Assembly: GCA_030063045.1 (NCBI GenBank)
Contig: JAQSEB010000007.1
Span: 682,001-746,000, forward strand
Source of the DNA: Pratylenchus scribneri
Taxonomy: Eukaryota > Nematoda > Chromadorea > Rhabditida > Pratylenchidae
Reading direction: 5' to 3'
DNA: 64,000 nucleotides
The notes under the pieces were generated by a model. It saw only the letters and a list, made by a program, of their open reading frames with translations. It did not search any database and was not told the origin of the DNA. Positions 40,495 to 54,665 of this stretch are shown here, one piece after another; the stretch's first letter is position 1; each line of letters starts with the position of its first letter. The position numbers and the translations under genes are program-made.

Positions 40495-42103
40495 CAGGGT
40501 GACCGTTTGACTTGACCACAGGGCTGGGGCCGGAACTCAAAAAAATCGGAATCGGAATTGGCCTCGGAATCGGAATTTGAATTTTTTTCGGAATCGGAAT
40601 CGGAACGGAACTCAAACACCGGAATTCCGGCTTTCGGAACCGGAATTCGGAATTTTTCAAAAAAAAATTTTAAATCCATCAAAAAGTGGAAAAAATAAAA
40701 AAATCCAAAAAAAATTTTTTTTCAAAAAATTTTTTTTCAATGATATTTCAAAAAATAAAATGAAAGAGTTTAGTTTTTTTGTTGAATGAAAAGGAAATTT
40801 TTTATCCTGCTTCTGATTTTGACTCAAATCAAGGCAAATGCAAAGAATTGTTGTCCCGACGAAAAATATTTAAAAGTTGGGGAAACCCATTTATATGGCT
40901 AATTTTGGTACATAACAAAAATTCCGAGTTCGATTTTTAATATATTCCCATCTTGGTAAAATATGCCAACTCTTACCAAATATAAGCAAAGAGGAGACAG
41001 GGGACCAAGGGTTCTTTTTGGTAGAAATATTACCGTGGCCATATTATAGCTCATTTGACTTATCTAGGAATCATGTTTTGCGCTTAAATTTAGCTTTAGA
41101 AATAGGTTTTTTCGATTTTAAAAATTTATTTTTAAGCAGACCACTTTTGCGTTGGCCCAAAAAACATTTTCAATGAAAACCCTGTCAAATTGAATTTCCT
41201 CGTTAAAAATCTTTTATGGTTTTTTTTTATCAAGTCATGATTCATAAGGTTTTGTTAGATTTTTTAAATGAAAAATAAATTTAGTGGTTTCTTTTATTAA
41301 GCATTGATAAATGATTATTTTGAGCGCTGCTCTTTCCATGTTGCTTTTATTGTTTGGTCAAAAAAAATTCCAATTTCATTGATTTTTATTCCTAAAACAA
41401 TTATAAAATATATCTATTCGCTGATTTAATTGAAAAAATAATTAGAAAGAAGAACAAAATATTATAAGGAAAAGAAGGAATTTTTAATAAAAAAAGGAAT
41501 TCGTTTCGAAAAATAATCAACTTTTTTGTATAAAATTAGCAAAGGGTCCCCCCTTGCTTTTTTCGGAATTTTTCGGAATTCGACCACTTTTCGGAATCGG
41601 AACGGAACTCAAACACCGGAATTCCGGCATTCGGAATCGGAATTCGGAATTCCGGCCCCACCCCTGCTTGACCAAAAATGTGGCTTTTGCTATAAAAAAT
41701 GTAGGAAAAATGTGGGAAAATTTTCCGAAAATGTGGCAAAAAATGTGGCATTTTTTTTAAAAGCTTTAAAACTCGCTAAAATTTATTTAAACCGTTTATT
41801 CTTTTTATTTTTCTAATGTTTTTACTCTATTTAGAAATTCTTGATTGCCAGAATTTTTCTCGCAATCTTATTATTAGCCAAAAAATGACACAATAGGGGA
41901 AAATTTTTGTCAAAAATGGCCGCGCAGCGAAAAATTTTAGTTTTTTAGAGGGTATTTACGGAATTTTAATGATTTTCAATAATAATTTTCTAAATCTCAA
42001 AAATGTGGAAAAATGTGGGGAAAGTCAAAAATGTGGAAAAAATGTGGGAGAATGGTCGAAAATGTGGCAAAAGCCACATTTATGTGGTAAAACGGTCACC
42101 CTG
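40495..42103. mobile_element. hAT-like non-autonomous element, itself split by another insertion
   Basis: The terminal inverted repeats are CAGGGTGACCGTTT at the left and its complement AAACGGTCACCCTG at the right. After a short unmatched gap, AAATGTGGCTTTTGC also occurs at both ends in inverted form. The flanks are AATAGAAT at 40487-40494 and 42104-42111, an 8-bp duplication as hAT elements make, though this sequence also belongs to the surrounding microsatellite. Without the nested insertion and its duplicated target the element is about 450 bp. It encodes no transposase. The interior is rich in AAATGTGG repeats. Confidence 0.88.
40519..41666. mobile_element. Second hAT-like element nested in the first
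   Basis: The left end is CAGGGCTGGGGCCGGAA and the complement of the right end is CAGGGGTGGGGCCGGAA, 16 of 17 identical. The 8-bp target duplication CTTGACCA is at 40511-40518 and 41667-41674; it is unique sequence, so the insertion is well supported. Both ends carry subterminal (TCGGAA)n tracts and a shared direct segment GGAACGGAACTCAAACACCG (about 40598 and 41600). There is no transposase; the interior is AT-rich and unremarkable. Confidence 0.92.
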
Positions 42104-42648
42104 AATAGAATAGAATATAACATTAATAGATTATAAATAGAATAGAATAGATCCCCATTCCCCATTGATATTTTAACACACTACACACTATCTCGTCATT
42201 TGTTGTAATCTCTATTCCTCCTAATTTAACACTCTTCACTCTCTCATCCGAAAATTTGTCCAAATTAAAATAACAGAATGCCAAATAAAATGAATGCTTC
42301 TTTCTAGAAAACTAGAGATTAATTAGGAAAAACAAATAGTGTAAAAAATCCCATCCACTTATCTGATTATTGATTAACTGGATTTTAATTCAATAAAAAT
42401 CAAACAAGAAAATCATAAATTTATCGTGTTCGTGTGACATGGGTGGAAAATTATGTTATGAAGTAATTGGAAACAAAAAAAAGACGAAAAGTAGAACAAT
42501 CCATCCGGCGGGCATAAAATAAACATACAATGTCAAGATATTGTATTTATATCAAAAGGGGACAGCGAAAGGATAAATAGGTAGGAAAAAATAAAACAAA
42601 AATTGCATTGAAAGGGAGGGCTCTATCATCTTTATTGGTATATTCAAA
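42104..42648. other. Microsatellite remnant and PIAS 3' flank
   Basis: The pentanucleotide microsatellite resumes to about 42150, followed by AT-rich DNA without coding features. It carries the PIAS 3' UTR next to 42649. Confidence 0.6.
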
Positions 42649-45600
42649 TCAGTGATAATTATTCGAATTGGTCACGCAATTTGCTGCAAGTTGGTTGTTC
42701 TTTGAATACACATCTTGAAGGAACAGTGCCAGGTGCTTGGCAATTTGGGTTTTGGCTGTCTCCTCGATGATTGGTCGGAAAATTTGCTGTTGATGTCCAT
42801 TCATTTGAAGCTCAGGCGGCATGGCCGGTGTTGATCCTCCACTTCCACCGCATCCATTGTGCCCATTCAGCAGAGCAGCCAGTCCGGCATTTGGCCAATG
42901 TGCATTCTGGGCCTAAATTAAAATAAAAATTATTAATAAAATTGAGTTAAGAATTATTGTGGTACCAAAGCCAACAAACACAATTTAAAAAAGTGAATTT
43001 AAAATATAACCAATTTAACCAAAAATTGAAAATGTGGTGTGTTTCAAAAAAAAAATACATAATCAATTTGGGAAGTGTCTATTTAAAATTGTTACTAATG
43101 GTGGAGGTTGTTTTGTAATATTTAGTGATTTTATTTTGGCCTTGGCCCACTCCTCCGTTGTTTCTTCTTTTATTCCATACCACATTATTCGATGCATTGT
43201 TGCTGTTGCTATTCGGAGTGCCGGCAGCCGATGAAGAAGAACCGCCCCGTCCTCCACGGATGTTGGATGCGGCAATTGCATTGGCAATTTGTTCATCCTC
43301 ATCGTCGTCACTGCTCAAGCAAATGATGCTGTCATCATCGACGGTGGCCATGACCGGTGCCGGACGAGATGTGGATGATTTCTGCGGCTGTTGATGTTCT
43401 TGTTTATTTTGGGCATTTTCCATTTCATCTCTGACCTCAATTTTTTGTGGTCCTGCCGATGGTTCAGCGCTGGCTTTCTTCTTTTCGCCCTTTGCCGGAT
43501 TCTTCACAACCATAATGTCCCCGTCCTCATCGGCACCATCCTCATCCGAATCGAGCGAAACAACTTTGTTCTGTTGGACCAGACGCTAAGTGCCATCGCG
43601 CAAAAGTTCCACTTCTTCAACGGAGGGGCCAACTTCCTTCAGCATGCATTCAAAATACCTTAAAATTCGGAAAATGTTTAACAAATATTATAGCCAAAAA
43701 GTTTTTGAAAAATTTTAGAGCTAAAGAGCTTCATTTTTTGCACATTTTAGAGTCACAGGTTCAAACCCGCCCAGAGTAAAGTATTTTTTCGGGTCTGTTT
43801 ATGGAGTTTTTATACATTTTACTGCTCATATCTAGATAAAAAAAATTTTAAAATTTTCTATCAAAGGAGGACCTAACATTTTGCAAATTTTAGAGGTCAA
43901 GGTTCGAATCCGTTTAGATTTAGAAGGAAATATTTTTTTGGCTTGTTAGGCATTTCTTATTTATTTTAAGCATTCTAAATATATTTGACGAAATAAAAAA
44001 TTCGACCAAGTTACCAAAATATTCCTCAAAATTGTTTTTGTCGCACTTACTCTTCGATAATCAGCTTCGAGTAGTAGGCTTTTTTGGTGCAAACAGGACA
44101 TTTCCATTCTGGCCGCTTCTCGTTCATCATCAAATAATTGTTGAGGTCGAATGTTTGAAGATGGGTGCAATCCACGGCACGGGCTGGAACTTTCATCCGA
44201 GTTTTCATGAGCTGAAGAGAAATAAAATGATTTTAATTAATTGAAATTGATCAAACCGGATCAGTCAGCGAAATTTTCAGTGAGTCCATTTGAACGTCGT
44301 CTTCGTCGGCGCCATTTAGCCGTCTGATGATGACCTCCTTGGTGCGTTCTTTTGGCCGGGTTGATTGCGGATTTTGGCGCATCCGTTTGAAGAGGATGTC
44401 GGAATTTTGGCGATGGACCAGCAAAATCTTTAAATTAAATTTATGCGCAAATTGTCCAAATTAATTTAAACCTGGAATGCCCATGCCCGCTTATCTCCAT
44501 TCCATTCAAAAATGAGTCGATGGGGGCGATCGCGTCCACGCGCCGGACGGCAATATGGCGTCAAATTGACTGGACGTGGATAACGCTTTTGTTCCGCATT
44601 CGGTTTATTCGTTGGAATGACACCCTTTAAAAATTTGATTTATTCAAATTCAAAATATGGAACAAACCGGCAAATTGACCATAAAATCGTCGAGGCGAAC
44701 CACTGAACCCGGTGGGAATGCGTCCTGTTGCTCTTCGCTGGTTTCCAACAAAAATACGCGCAATTGAATTTCGTAACGTGGCAATTCTTGACTCTCTGGA
44801 TAAGTGACCCGTGGAATGTCTTCAGCTGCGACACCGAAATGGCAAGAGAAGCGGCCTTCGCCCGGGCGTGTTGGCACTGGATATGAGGGCAACTCCGTCA
44901 TTGGTAGGATCACCTTAAATTATGGTCATTTTTAGTTTCAAATTTAAGGCTAGAATTTTTGTTTTTTTAGTTGATTATGATAAAATTTTGAAAAATTTTC
45001 GACCCACCCAAAGAATGTTTTTCATTTGTAAAGTTTGAGTCATGTCTCATGTGTTCTAAGTTGTTTAGGCATTTCAAAATGTTGAAAAATTACCTTCCTA
45101 GTACTTAATTCGTTCATTAAAATGAATTGCAATCGATTTAACTCAAGCAATTTTGCGAATAATATATCCAATTTATGTTATGAAAAATAAAAAACAAACC
45201 TTTTTAACGTCGTAAAATGGAAGTTCAACAGTGCGCAAATTCTTGACCAGACCACCGGATGAATGCTGCATATTCGGAATGACATGTTGCTGTTGTGATT
45301 GATGGAGTTGATGAGGAGGTGCCTGTTGTTGAGCCGCCGCATAGCCACCAAGATGATGTTGAAATTGACCTTGCAAATGTTGGCCGTAAGCAGCCAAACT
45401 GAAGGCGGCTGTCGCGTTCATGAAGTTACTGTAGGCATTCGGGATGGACGAGGGCTGAAGCATATTTCCCCCTGCATTCATGTTCGGATGATGGTATGCA
45501 TTGTGCTGTTGCGGTTGTTGTTGGTGCATCGCTGTAAAATGATTTTTAGAAGTAAAAATTTTTTAAAATTTATTTTGGATAGATCGGATCGAAGCTTCAA

Positions 45601-46184
45601 CCTATAAGAACTAAACCCTAAAGATCCACTTTCCACTCCCAAAAGGCCTACACCAAATCTCTAAAAAGACCGTAACCTAAGAATAGAAAGACCTTGACTC
45701 TAATCCTTGTAAGGATCTATATTCTAAAAGACCATACTCCACATTTGAAATTAACAAGAAACCATTGTTTGTCATTCCATTAGCCATTCCATTGTTCGAT
45801 TGCGGTGCATATGGCATTGCTGCTGCTTCACGGAGTCGGCTATTTGTTTGGATTTCACGAACTTTTTGCACCGCTTGTAATTGATATCTTGGATTGTTGA
45901 GAATTGTGACAGCACTAAAATAGTAAAGCATAAATAGAATGCATTAAAAATAAGAAACCGATTAACAAGTTCTTGCTTCTTTCCGATTTTTGGATATTTG
46001 AATAGGCCCACAAGTTGATGAAGTTCGTTGACGCGAAAATCTTTGACAGCTTCCTAAATTTTTCGTTATCTTTTTTTGTCCTAATTATTTTTTTTTGTGA
46101 GGAAATGGTGCTCTAGTGCTATTCTTCACACCAACGAACCTCACAATCTTCTATTTCTTTTTTACTAATCTGGATTCCACTCAT
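42649..46184 (-). CDS. gei-17: PIAS-type E3 SUMO ligase (GEI-17-like)
   Basis: Nuclear SUMO E3 ligase. The first exon, MSGIQISKKEIEDCE from 46184, joins EAVKDFRVNELHQLVGLFKY, an N-terminal SAP DNA-binding motif. A Gln/Met/His-rich linker follows (45174-45530). The PINIT domain is at about 44480-44915 (SCHFGVAAEDIPRV, SVVRLDDFMVNLPGVIP, YPRPVNLTPYCRP). The SP-RING is at about 44050-44310: VPARAVDCTHLQTFDLNNYL and EWKCPVCTKKAYYS supply the Cys-x-His and Cys-x2-Cys zinc ligands. Then comes DDDSIICLSSDDDEDE (43300s), a SUMO-interacting motif with its acidic flank. The last exon (42649-42912) ends in NNYH. One exon/intron border falls inside the SP-RING, where ISLTDPLMKTR carries Asp at the place of the Cys in human ISLMCPLGKMR-type sequences. 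NDUFS7 ends 217 bp upstream on the same strand. Confidence 0.94.
43700..43850 (+). repeat. SINE-like element in a PIAS intron (first of two)
   Basis: CATTTTAGAGTCACAGGTTC, AAACCCGCCCAGAG, TATTTTTTCGGGTCTG and GTTTTTATACATTTTACTGC, then CATATCTAGATAAA. Body and box B match the 8212-8360 copy. Confidence 0.65.
43855..43990 (+). repeat. SINE-like element in a PIAS intron (second of two)
   Basis: GCAAATTTTAGAGGTCAAGG, TTCGAATCCGTTTAGA, then TTTTTTTGGCTTGTTAGGCA. It lies head to tail with the previous copy, about 150 bp apart. Confidence 0.6.
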
Positions 46185-46236
46185 TCAATAAAAAATTTAA
46201 TAAATTTTTTATTTTTGTTTATTCGCATATAATAAT

Positions 46237-46400
46237 CTAAAAATGATAATTAGTTCATGAGCAATCAGCAATAAGTGGTCAAGGTTTATAAACCTGACAA
46301 TTTAAAATGTGTAAATTGGAAATGTTTGAATCATTTTTATGCAGTGTATTTAAATGAATTTAATTTTAATCAACTATTCTGTACAATTTGCACACTTCAT
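46237..46400 (-). promoter_or_regulatory. NDUFS7-PIAS intercistronic region
   Basis: The NDUFS7 stop to the PIAS ATG spans 217 bp. In minus sense a CATTTTTAG acceptor-like site ends at 46237, about 53 nt before the PIAS ATG, suitable for leader trans-splicing. No long promoter-sized region is present. An operon is inferred, not shown. Confidence 0.4.
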
Positions 46401-47214
46401 TCATTTCCGGTACCAATGCTGAACTCTTTCCATCCTCTTAATCTTCTTTTGCAATTGCAATACGCCATAAAGCAGTGCTTCCGCCGAAGGAGGGCAGCCG
46501 GGAACATCTAAAATTTAGTCATTATTTTTTAATACATGAGTCTAGCGACTTACAAATGTCAACGGGGATGACTCGATCACAGCCTCTGAGAACAGAATAT
46601 GCATAATGGTAGTAGCCTCCGCCATTGGCGCATGATCCCATACTAATAACAAATCTGAACAATTTAGTGTTCATTAAATCCAAAATAAGTAAACCTTGGT
46701 TCTGGCATTTGATCGTAGATTTTTCTCAACGCCGGTGCCATTTTATTTGTAACTGTCCCCGAAACAATGATCAAATTGACTTGTCTGGGCGTTGCACGAA
46801 AAACCACTCCATAGCGATCCATGTCGTATCTGGGAGCAGCAAAATGCATCTATAAATGGATAATTCATCAATGATAATTTGTTATTAAAATTAATACCAT
46901 TTCAACTGCGCAACAAGCTAATCCGAATGTTAATGGCCTAATAAAAAGTAAAATCATCAAAAAACAATTAAAATAAACCATAATGAGTTCCGCTGGCATA
47001 AATTCATCAGGTCGTCCATTCGCATCACTGCATATTCGCCCCAACTTGATGCTTTTCTCTCCGGAAATCCCATCTTTCCTTCCCATGTTTTTGGCACATC
47101 CTCTGGATTTGGAAATGGCACATGTGATTCTTTGGAGATTTCTTTTGAATCTGATGCCATTCTTGAACATAACAAATTTGGTCGAAAAATTGAGCGTGGA
47201 ATAATTCGAATCAT
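46401..47214 (-). CDS. NDUFS7: NADH:ubiquinone oxidoreductase subunit S7 (PSST), mitochondrial
   Basis: Complex I subunit that carries the N2 iron-sulfur cluster next to the quinone site. The start [18 protein letters not shown] at 47214 is a basic mitochondrial presequence. The core follows: [80 protein letters not shown] and [20 protein letters not shown]. The four cluster cysteines (CC, GSC, PGCP) are all present. The protein ends [11 protein letters not shown]. Five exons with introns under 110 bp. Length is normal for the family. PIAS begins 217 bp downstream on the same strand. Confidence 0.97.
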
Positions 47215-47886
47215 TTTTTTAAATGTAATCTTGAAATATTTAGAGTAAATTTAAAATTGATGTAAGCTTATGTTGAGCCGATTTTTAATCAAATTTTAGG
47301 ACTAATTAGCTAAAAAATAAAGCTAGATTTTTCTTTGAAAATTAACTAATTTTGGTGGTAATAAATAAATTGGAGGATTTACGATTTACGTACGAAATAT
47401 AAAAAGCATTGCGACTATTTTTTCTAATTTATTGATTGATGTGGATTGTGTTATGTAATAGAAAAGAGAAATAGAAAAAAGAAAAATAGTGTGTGAATGT
47501 GTCAATCATCGATATCGATTACTAAATCATACTGTATCACAAATTCGCTTTAATATTTATTTTTAAGTATTTACAACCTAATTTTTAAAAACATTTAAGG
47601 CTAGCAAGTAAAAAAACCAATTTTTTTAAAATTTTACAGACAAGTGAAAAACTTGCTATTATTATGTAAAAATTAAATTATTGTTTCACTTCAATCAAAA
47701 ACCAAAAGGCATTGATTAATAAAAAATAAATGGAAAGTTGAAAACTAAAAGAGAAAAAGAAAAATGACATTTTAAGTGCTTTTTGTTTTATTAGTTGTCG
47801 CCAAATAGATTTAAGATCTTTATTGTCTTATTTAATAGAAATTTCAATTCACAAATCATAATCAATCGCAAAATTTAGCGATTGAA
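47215..47886. other. Intergenic, NDUFS7 promoter region
   Basis: AT-rich with an ATCGATATCGAT palindrome at about 47508-47519. No open frame of interest. It also holds the 3' UTR of the LDL-A gene. Confidence 0.5.
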
Positions 47887-48613
47887 TTAATTGTATGCTT
47901 GAGAGATCAACAAATCATCTTCATCATCGATCAAACTTTCACCGTTGCGGAAGCCGCGCACTCCAATTCCCCGACCCATATTCTTTTTTCTTCTCTTCAC
48001 CTTCACTGCAACGTGAACAACAATTGCAACGATCACGAATGCTGAAGCACCGATAAGCAGAAATTGCATGGGTGGTGGATGCCTTTCGGGTTCTTTTGCC
48101 ACAGTGGCTTTTGATGCCACATTTGTATTTGTAGAAGGTCGTTGTTGGTGCGGTTCTGCTACATTCTGTTGAATGGTTCGACCGTCTATCCCCTGCTGTT
48201 GTCGTCCGTCATTAAAATGTTCTCGATTCGGTTGACCATTTGGATTATGATGTTGTTCGTATCTTTAGAGAATTTGGTTTACAACACAAATTTATGAACA
48301 CTTGCCTGTGGCAATCTTCCTCATCCGAGCTATAAAATATGCTCAAATTTATTTAACTTTCGAATTTAAATTAAAATACCCATCCGGGCATTGGTCAATC
48401 CCATCGCATTGATCATATCGGGCAATACAATTGCCATCTTTGCATGAGAATTCCCACTGAATTCCTCCGTAAATCAACAATTTTATGTGTTAAAAATCTG
48501 ACCTCATTACAACGACTCCTTTGAAATTCGGGAGGATGCCTGACTTGATCGTAAACTGCTTGAGCTCTAACCATGAATATGGTTGTCAATAAAATAATCA
48601 AAAACAGCGCCAT
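47887..48613 (-). CDS. Small type I membrane protein with one LDL-receptor class A repeat
   Basis: The start at 48613, MALFLIILLTTIFMVRAQA, is a signal peptide. A more upstream in-frame ATG exists, but this start gives the proper N-terminus. After VYDQVRHPPEFQRSRCNE comes a single LDL-A repeat split over introns: FSCKDGNCIARYDQCDGIDQ, CPDGSDEEDCH, with six cysteines and the Ca-binding D-x-SDE end. A Gln/Asn-rich stalk of about 60 residues precedes the transmembrane segment MQFLLIGASAFVIVAIVVHV. Then come a basic stop-transfer KVKRRKK and a short tail ending DDEDDLLISQAYN, stop at 47887-47889. An acidic dileucine-like DEDDLLI suggests endocytic sorting; ligand and role are unknown. Confidence 0.85.
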
Positions 48614-49944
48614 TCTGCTGTTCCCAACCGAATTCCACAGCCAAATTCCATCTTTATTACTCCGTTTTTCCAAAATTAAATTGGAATTCATATGGAGTCT
48701 GGAATATAAAAACATTTATCATCACACATAATAAGGTGGTATTTTGAAGTTTCAAAACGGCAATATGTTTTAAATATTGCTAACTTGATAAGTGAATGTT
48801 TATTTCGGCATAAGCCATTTGTTTCTCTCTATATTTCACCTAAATAGGTGTGGTGAATATGCCGTGGAAAATCCAAAGCGGCTGTCGGCAATAGAATAAA
48901 AAGGGTAAGCAAATGCCGAAAAAGATGGCATACCCTTATCGATTTTCTTCACGGAGAACATTTTGAGTGGAAGTGAAGAAAAGCTTGGCATAGAAATGGC
49001 CTGAAAATATGCCACGGGAATGGACGAGAGATATCTTCGAAGGAGCATTAGCTGATGCCGCCAGACCGTTGGCAAAAAGGTATAATTGAATCTATGGAAC
49101 GCATATTCACAATCTAATTCTAATCTCTAATTATCTCTCATTATGGAAATTGGGAAGGAATTGAGCAAATATTTCTTATTTCCATTCATATTATTATTCT
49201 ATCTAAAAGATGCTTTTTTCACTCTGATATGAGGTGATTAGAGAAGTTTCCCAGCAGAAAAGAGGCGAAATTAAAACTTTCCTGGGGCAGATTCGTTGAA
49301 ATATAGTGGCATTCTAGTCTTAGTCTCCATTCATTAATTAAAACATTTGCCAAATAATTATGTTTAATTTTTTTATTAAATTTAAATGGTTTTAGTAAAT
49401 AAAAACAATGCAATACAATTAAATGAATGACGGGAACAGGGTTTTGATAAATTTTGCGAGCGATGGACAATAAAAAAGGTAAAATAGATTTGCGGCTGTA
49501 TGACTGGAAATTTTGAAAAAAATTTATGCCATTTCTTTTGGCTTAAAAATTCAAATTAAAATATTTCCAAAAATTTTAAAAGAAATAGGTTGGATTCTGG
49601 CTGGGACTATTGAAGAAAATGAATGAAATGCTTGATGTTCCACAAAAAGTATTAAAGTAAAAATGGAAGAAGACTAAAATGAAATATTCTCGCTGGTTTT
49701 AAAACTGTGGGTTGACAAAAAAATTAATTTGAATGCAATTTTTGATGAGAAGAATAACAGAAAAATATGAGAAAATAATAAAGGAGAAATTAGCAAACCC
49801 GTTTCAAAGCGTACAAAATCGGGGAGGGGAAGGATTTTTGGGTTGGGTTTTAAAAATGTTTTTATACTTGATTTTTTTTTTATTTGGACGATCAAGTGGT
49901 GCTCACATTCATCTTGAATTATTCCCTCTTGGCCACACGCACCG
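48614..49944. other. Intergenic between LDL-A gene start and G-alpha-s stop
   Basis: A possible 70-residue ORF lies on the minus strand at 48839-49054 (listed separately). The remainder is AT-rich and without coding features. Confidence 0.5.
48839..49054 (-). CDS. Possible small ORF with repeated MPSFS motif
   Basis: A GGCATCAG acceptor-like site immediately precedes CTAATG. The reading frame starts MLLRRYLSSIPVAYFQAIS, contains MPSFSS and MPSFSAFAYPFYSI separated by a KK, and ends PHLFR-stop. The repeated MPSFS and dibasic site recall neuropeptide precursors, but the hydrophobic start is weak and no family is recognised. Confidence 0.25.
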
Positions 49945-53960
<4,016 letters not shown>

Positions 53961-54665
53961 CAGGCGCATTTTTTTCTTGCTGCCAGTCGAATGGCGTTTT
54001 TTGTCGCCGTCCACCTCCAATCCGCTGACCGCTGCAGCGGATGAGGATGAACCGCCGTTTACAGTTGTTGTGCCGGGAGCGGCCACCGCTGCTGCTGTAC
54101 TGGATGAGCCGGTTGAGGAGGATCCACCGCCAGACCTTAAGAATTTTTATTAAATTATAATTATTATGATTTTCATTTTAAGGTTTATGGACCATCTTAA
54201 GGTTTTTTGAACCATCTTAAAGTTTTTTGTACTGTCTTAAGGTTTTAAACTATCCTAAGTTTTTTTTTTGGCCATATACGATATTAAAATTGTTTTACTG
54301 ACCGGCCGGCGGCTGATCGCCTCTGACCGTTACTCTCTGCGCCGCCTTTCTCTTGTGCGGTTGAAGTGCTCTCAATGATTGATGATGAGAAAGTGGTGGC
54401 AGCAGATTCACGCTTCTGGTCGCTGCTGATGATCTCCTCTACACCTATATTGCTATTGTTTCTGCTGTATCCGTTTGTGATCGTTGCACTGTGGTCGTTA
54501 TTGTTGTTCAACACAATTTTGTCCTTCTCTTTGACCTTTTTCTTCTCTATCGATGTGCTCTTATTTTTGGAAATAGTTGCAGCAGCAATTGTTGTTGTTG
54601 AATATGTTGTGAAGGCTGAGGCGTTTCGGGCGGTAGTTGGAGTGATTAGATCGACCGTTGTTGCC
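53961..54665 (-). other. In-frame upstream coding-like extension of G-alpha-s
   Basis: In frame with MGCVLG, the exon continues upstream as [20 protein letters not shown], then [20 protein letters not shown] and [17 protein letters not shown], to an acceptor near 54137. A GCCG|GTCAGT donor at about 54297 joins it in phase to a further open exon up to about 54665. That exon contains TTVDLITPTTARNASAF, KKVKEKDKIVLNNNND and RESAATTFSSSIIESTST. No ATG is visible upstream in frame, so a still more distal exon would be needed. It is either an XL-alpha-s-like isoform or an unusually open 5' leader. Confidence 0.5.
54166..54276. repeat. Short degenerate tandem repeat in a G-alpha-s 5' intron
   Basis: About four degenerate copies of a 25-30 bp unit built on CCATCTTAAGGTTTTTTGA. 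Confidence 0.6.

Noticed and set aside
38790..40660. Tyr/Ile/Leu/Phe-rich minus-strand ORFs resembling membrane proteins
   Set aside because: Translation of the AATAGAATAT microsatellite.
40577..40789. ORF with NRNRNGTQTPEFR as a gene in the nested element
   Set aside because: The same peptide arises from both subterminal (TCGGAA)n tracts, so it is repeat-derived.
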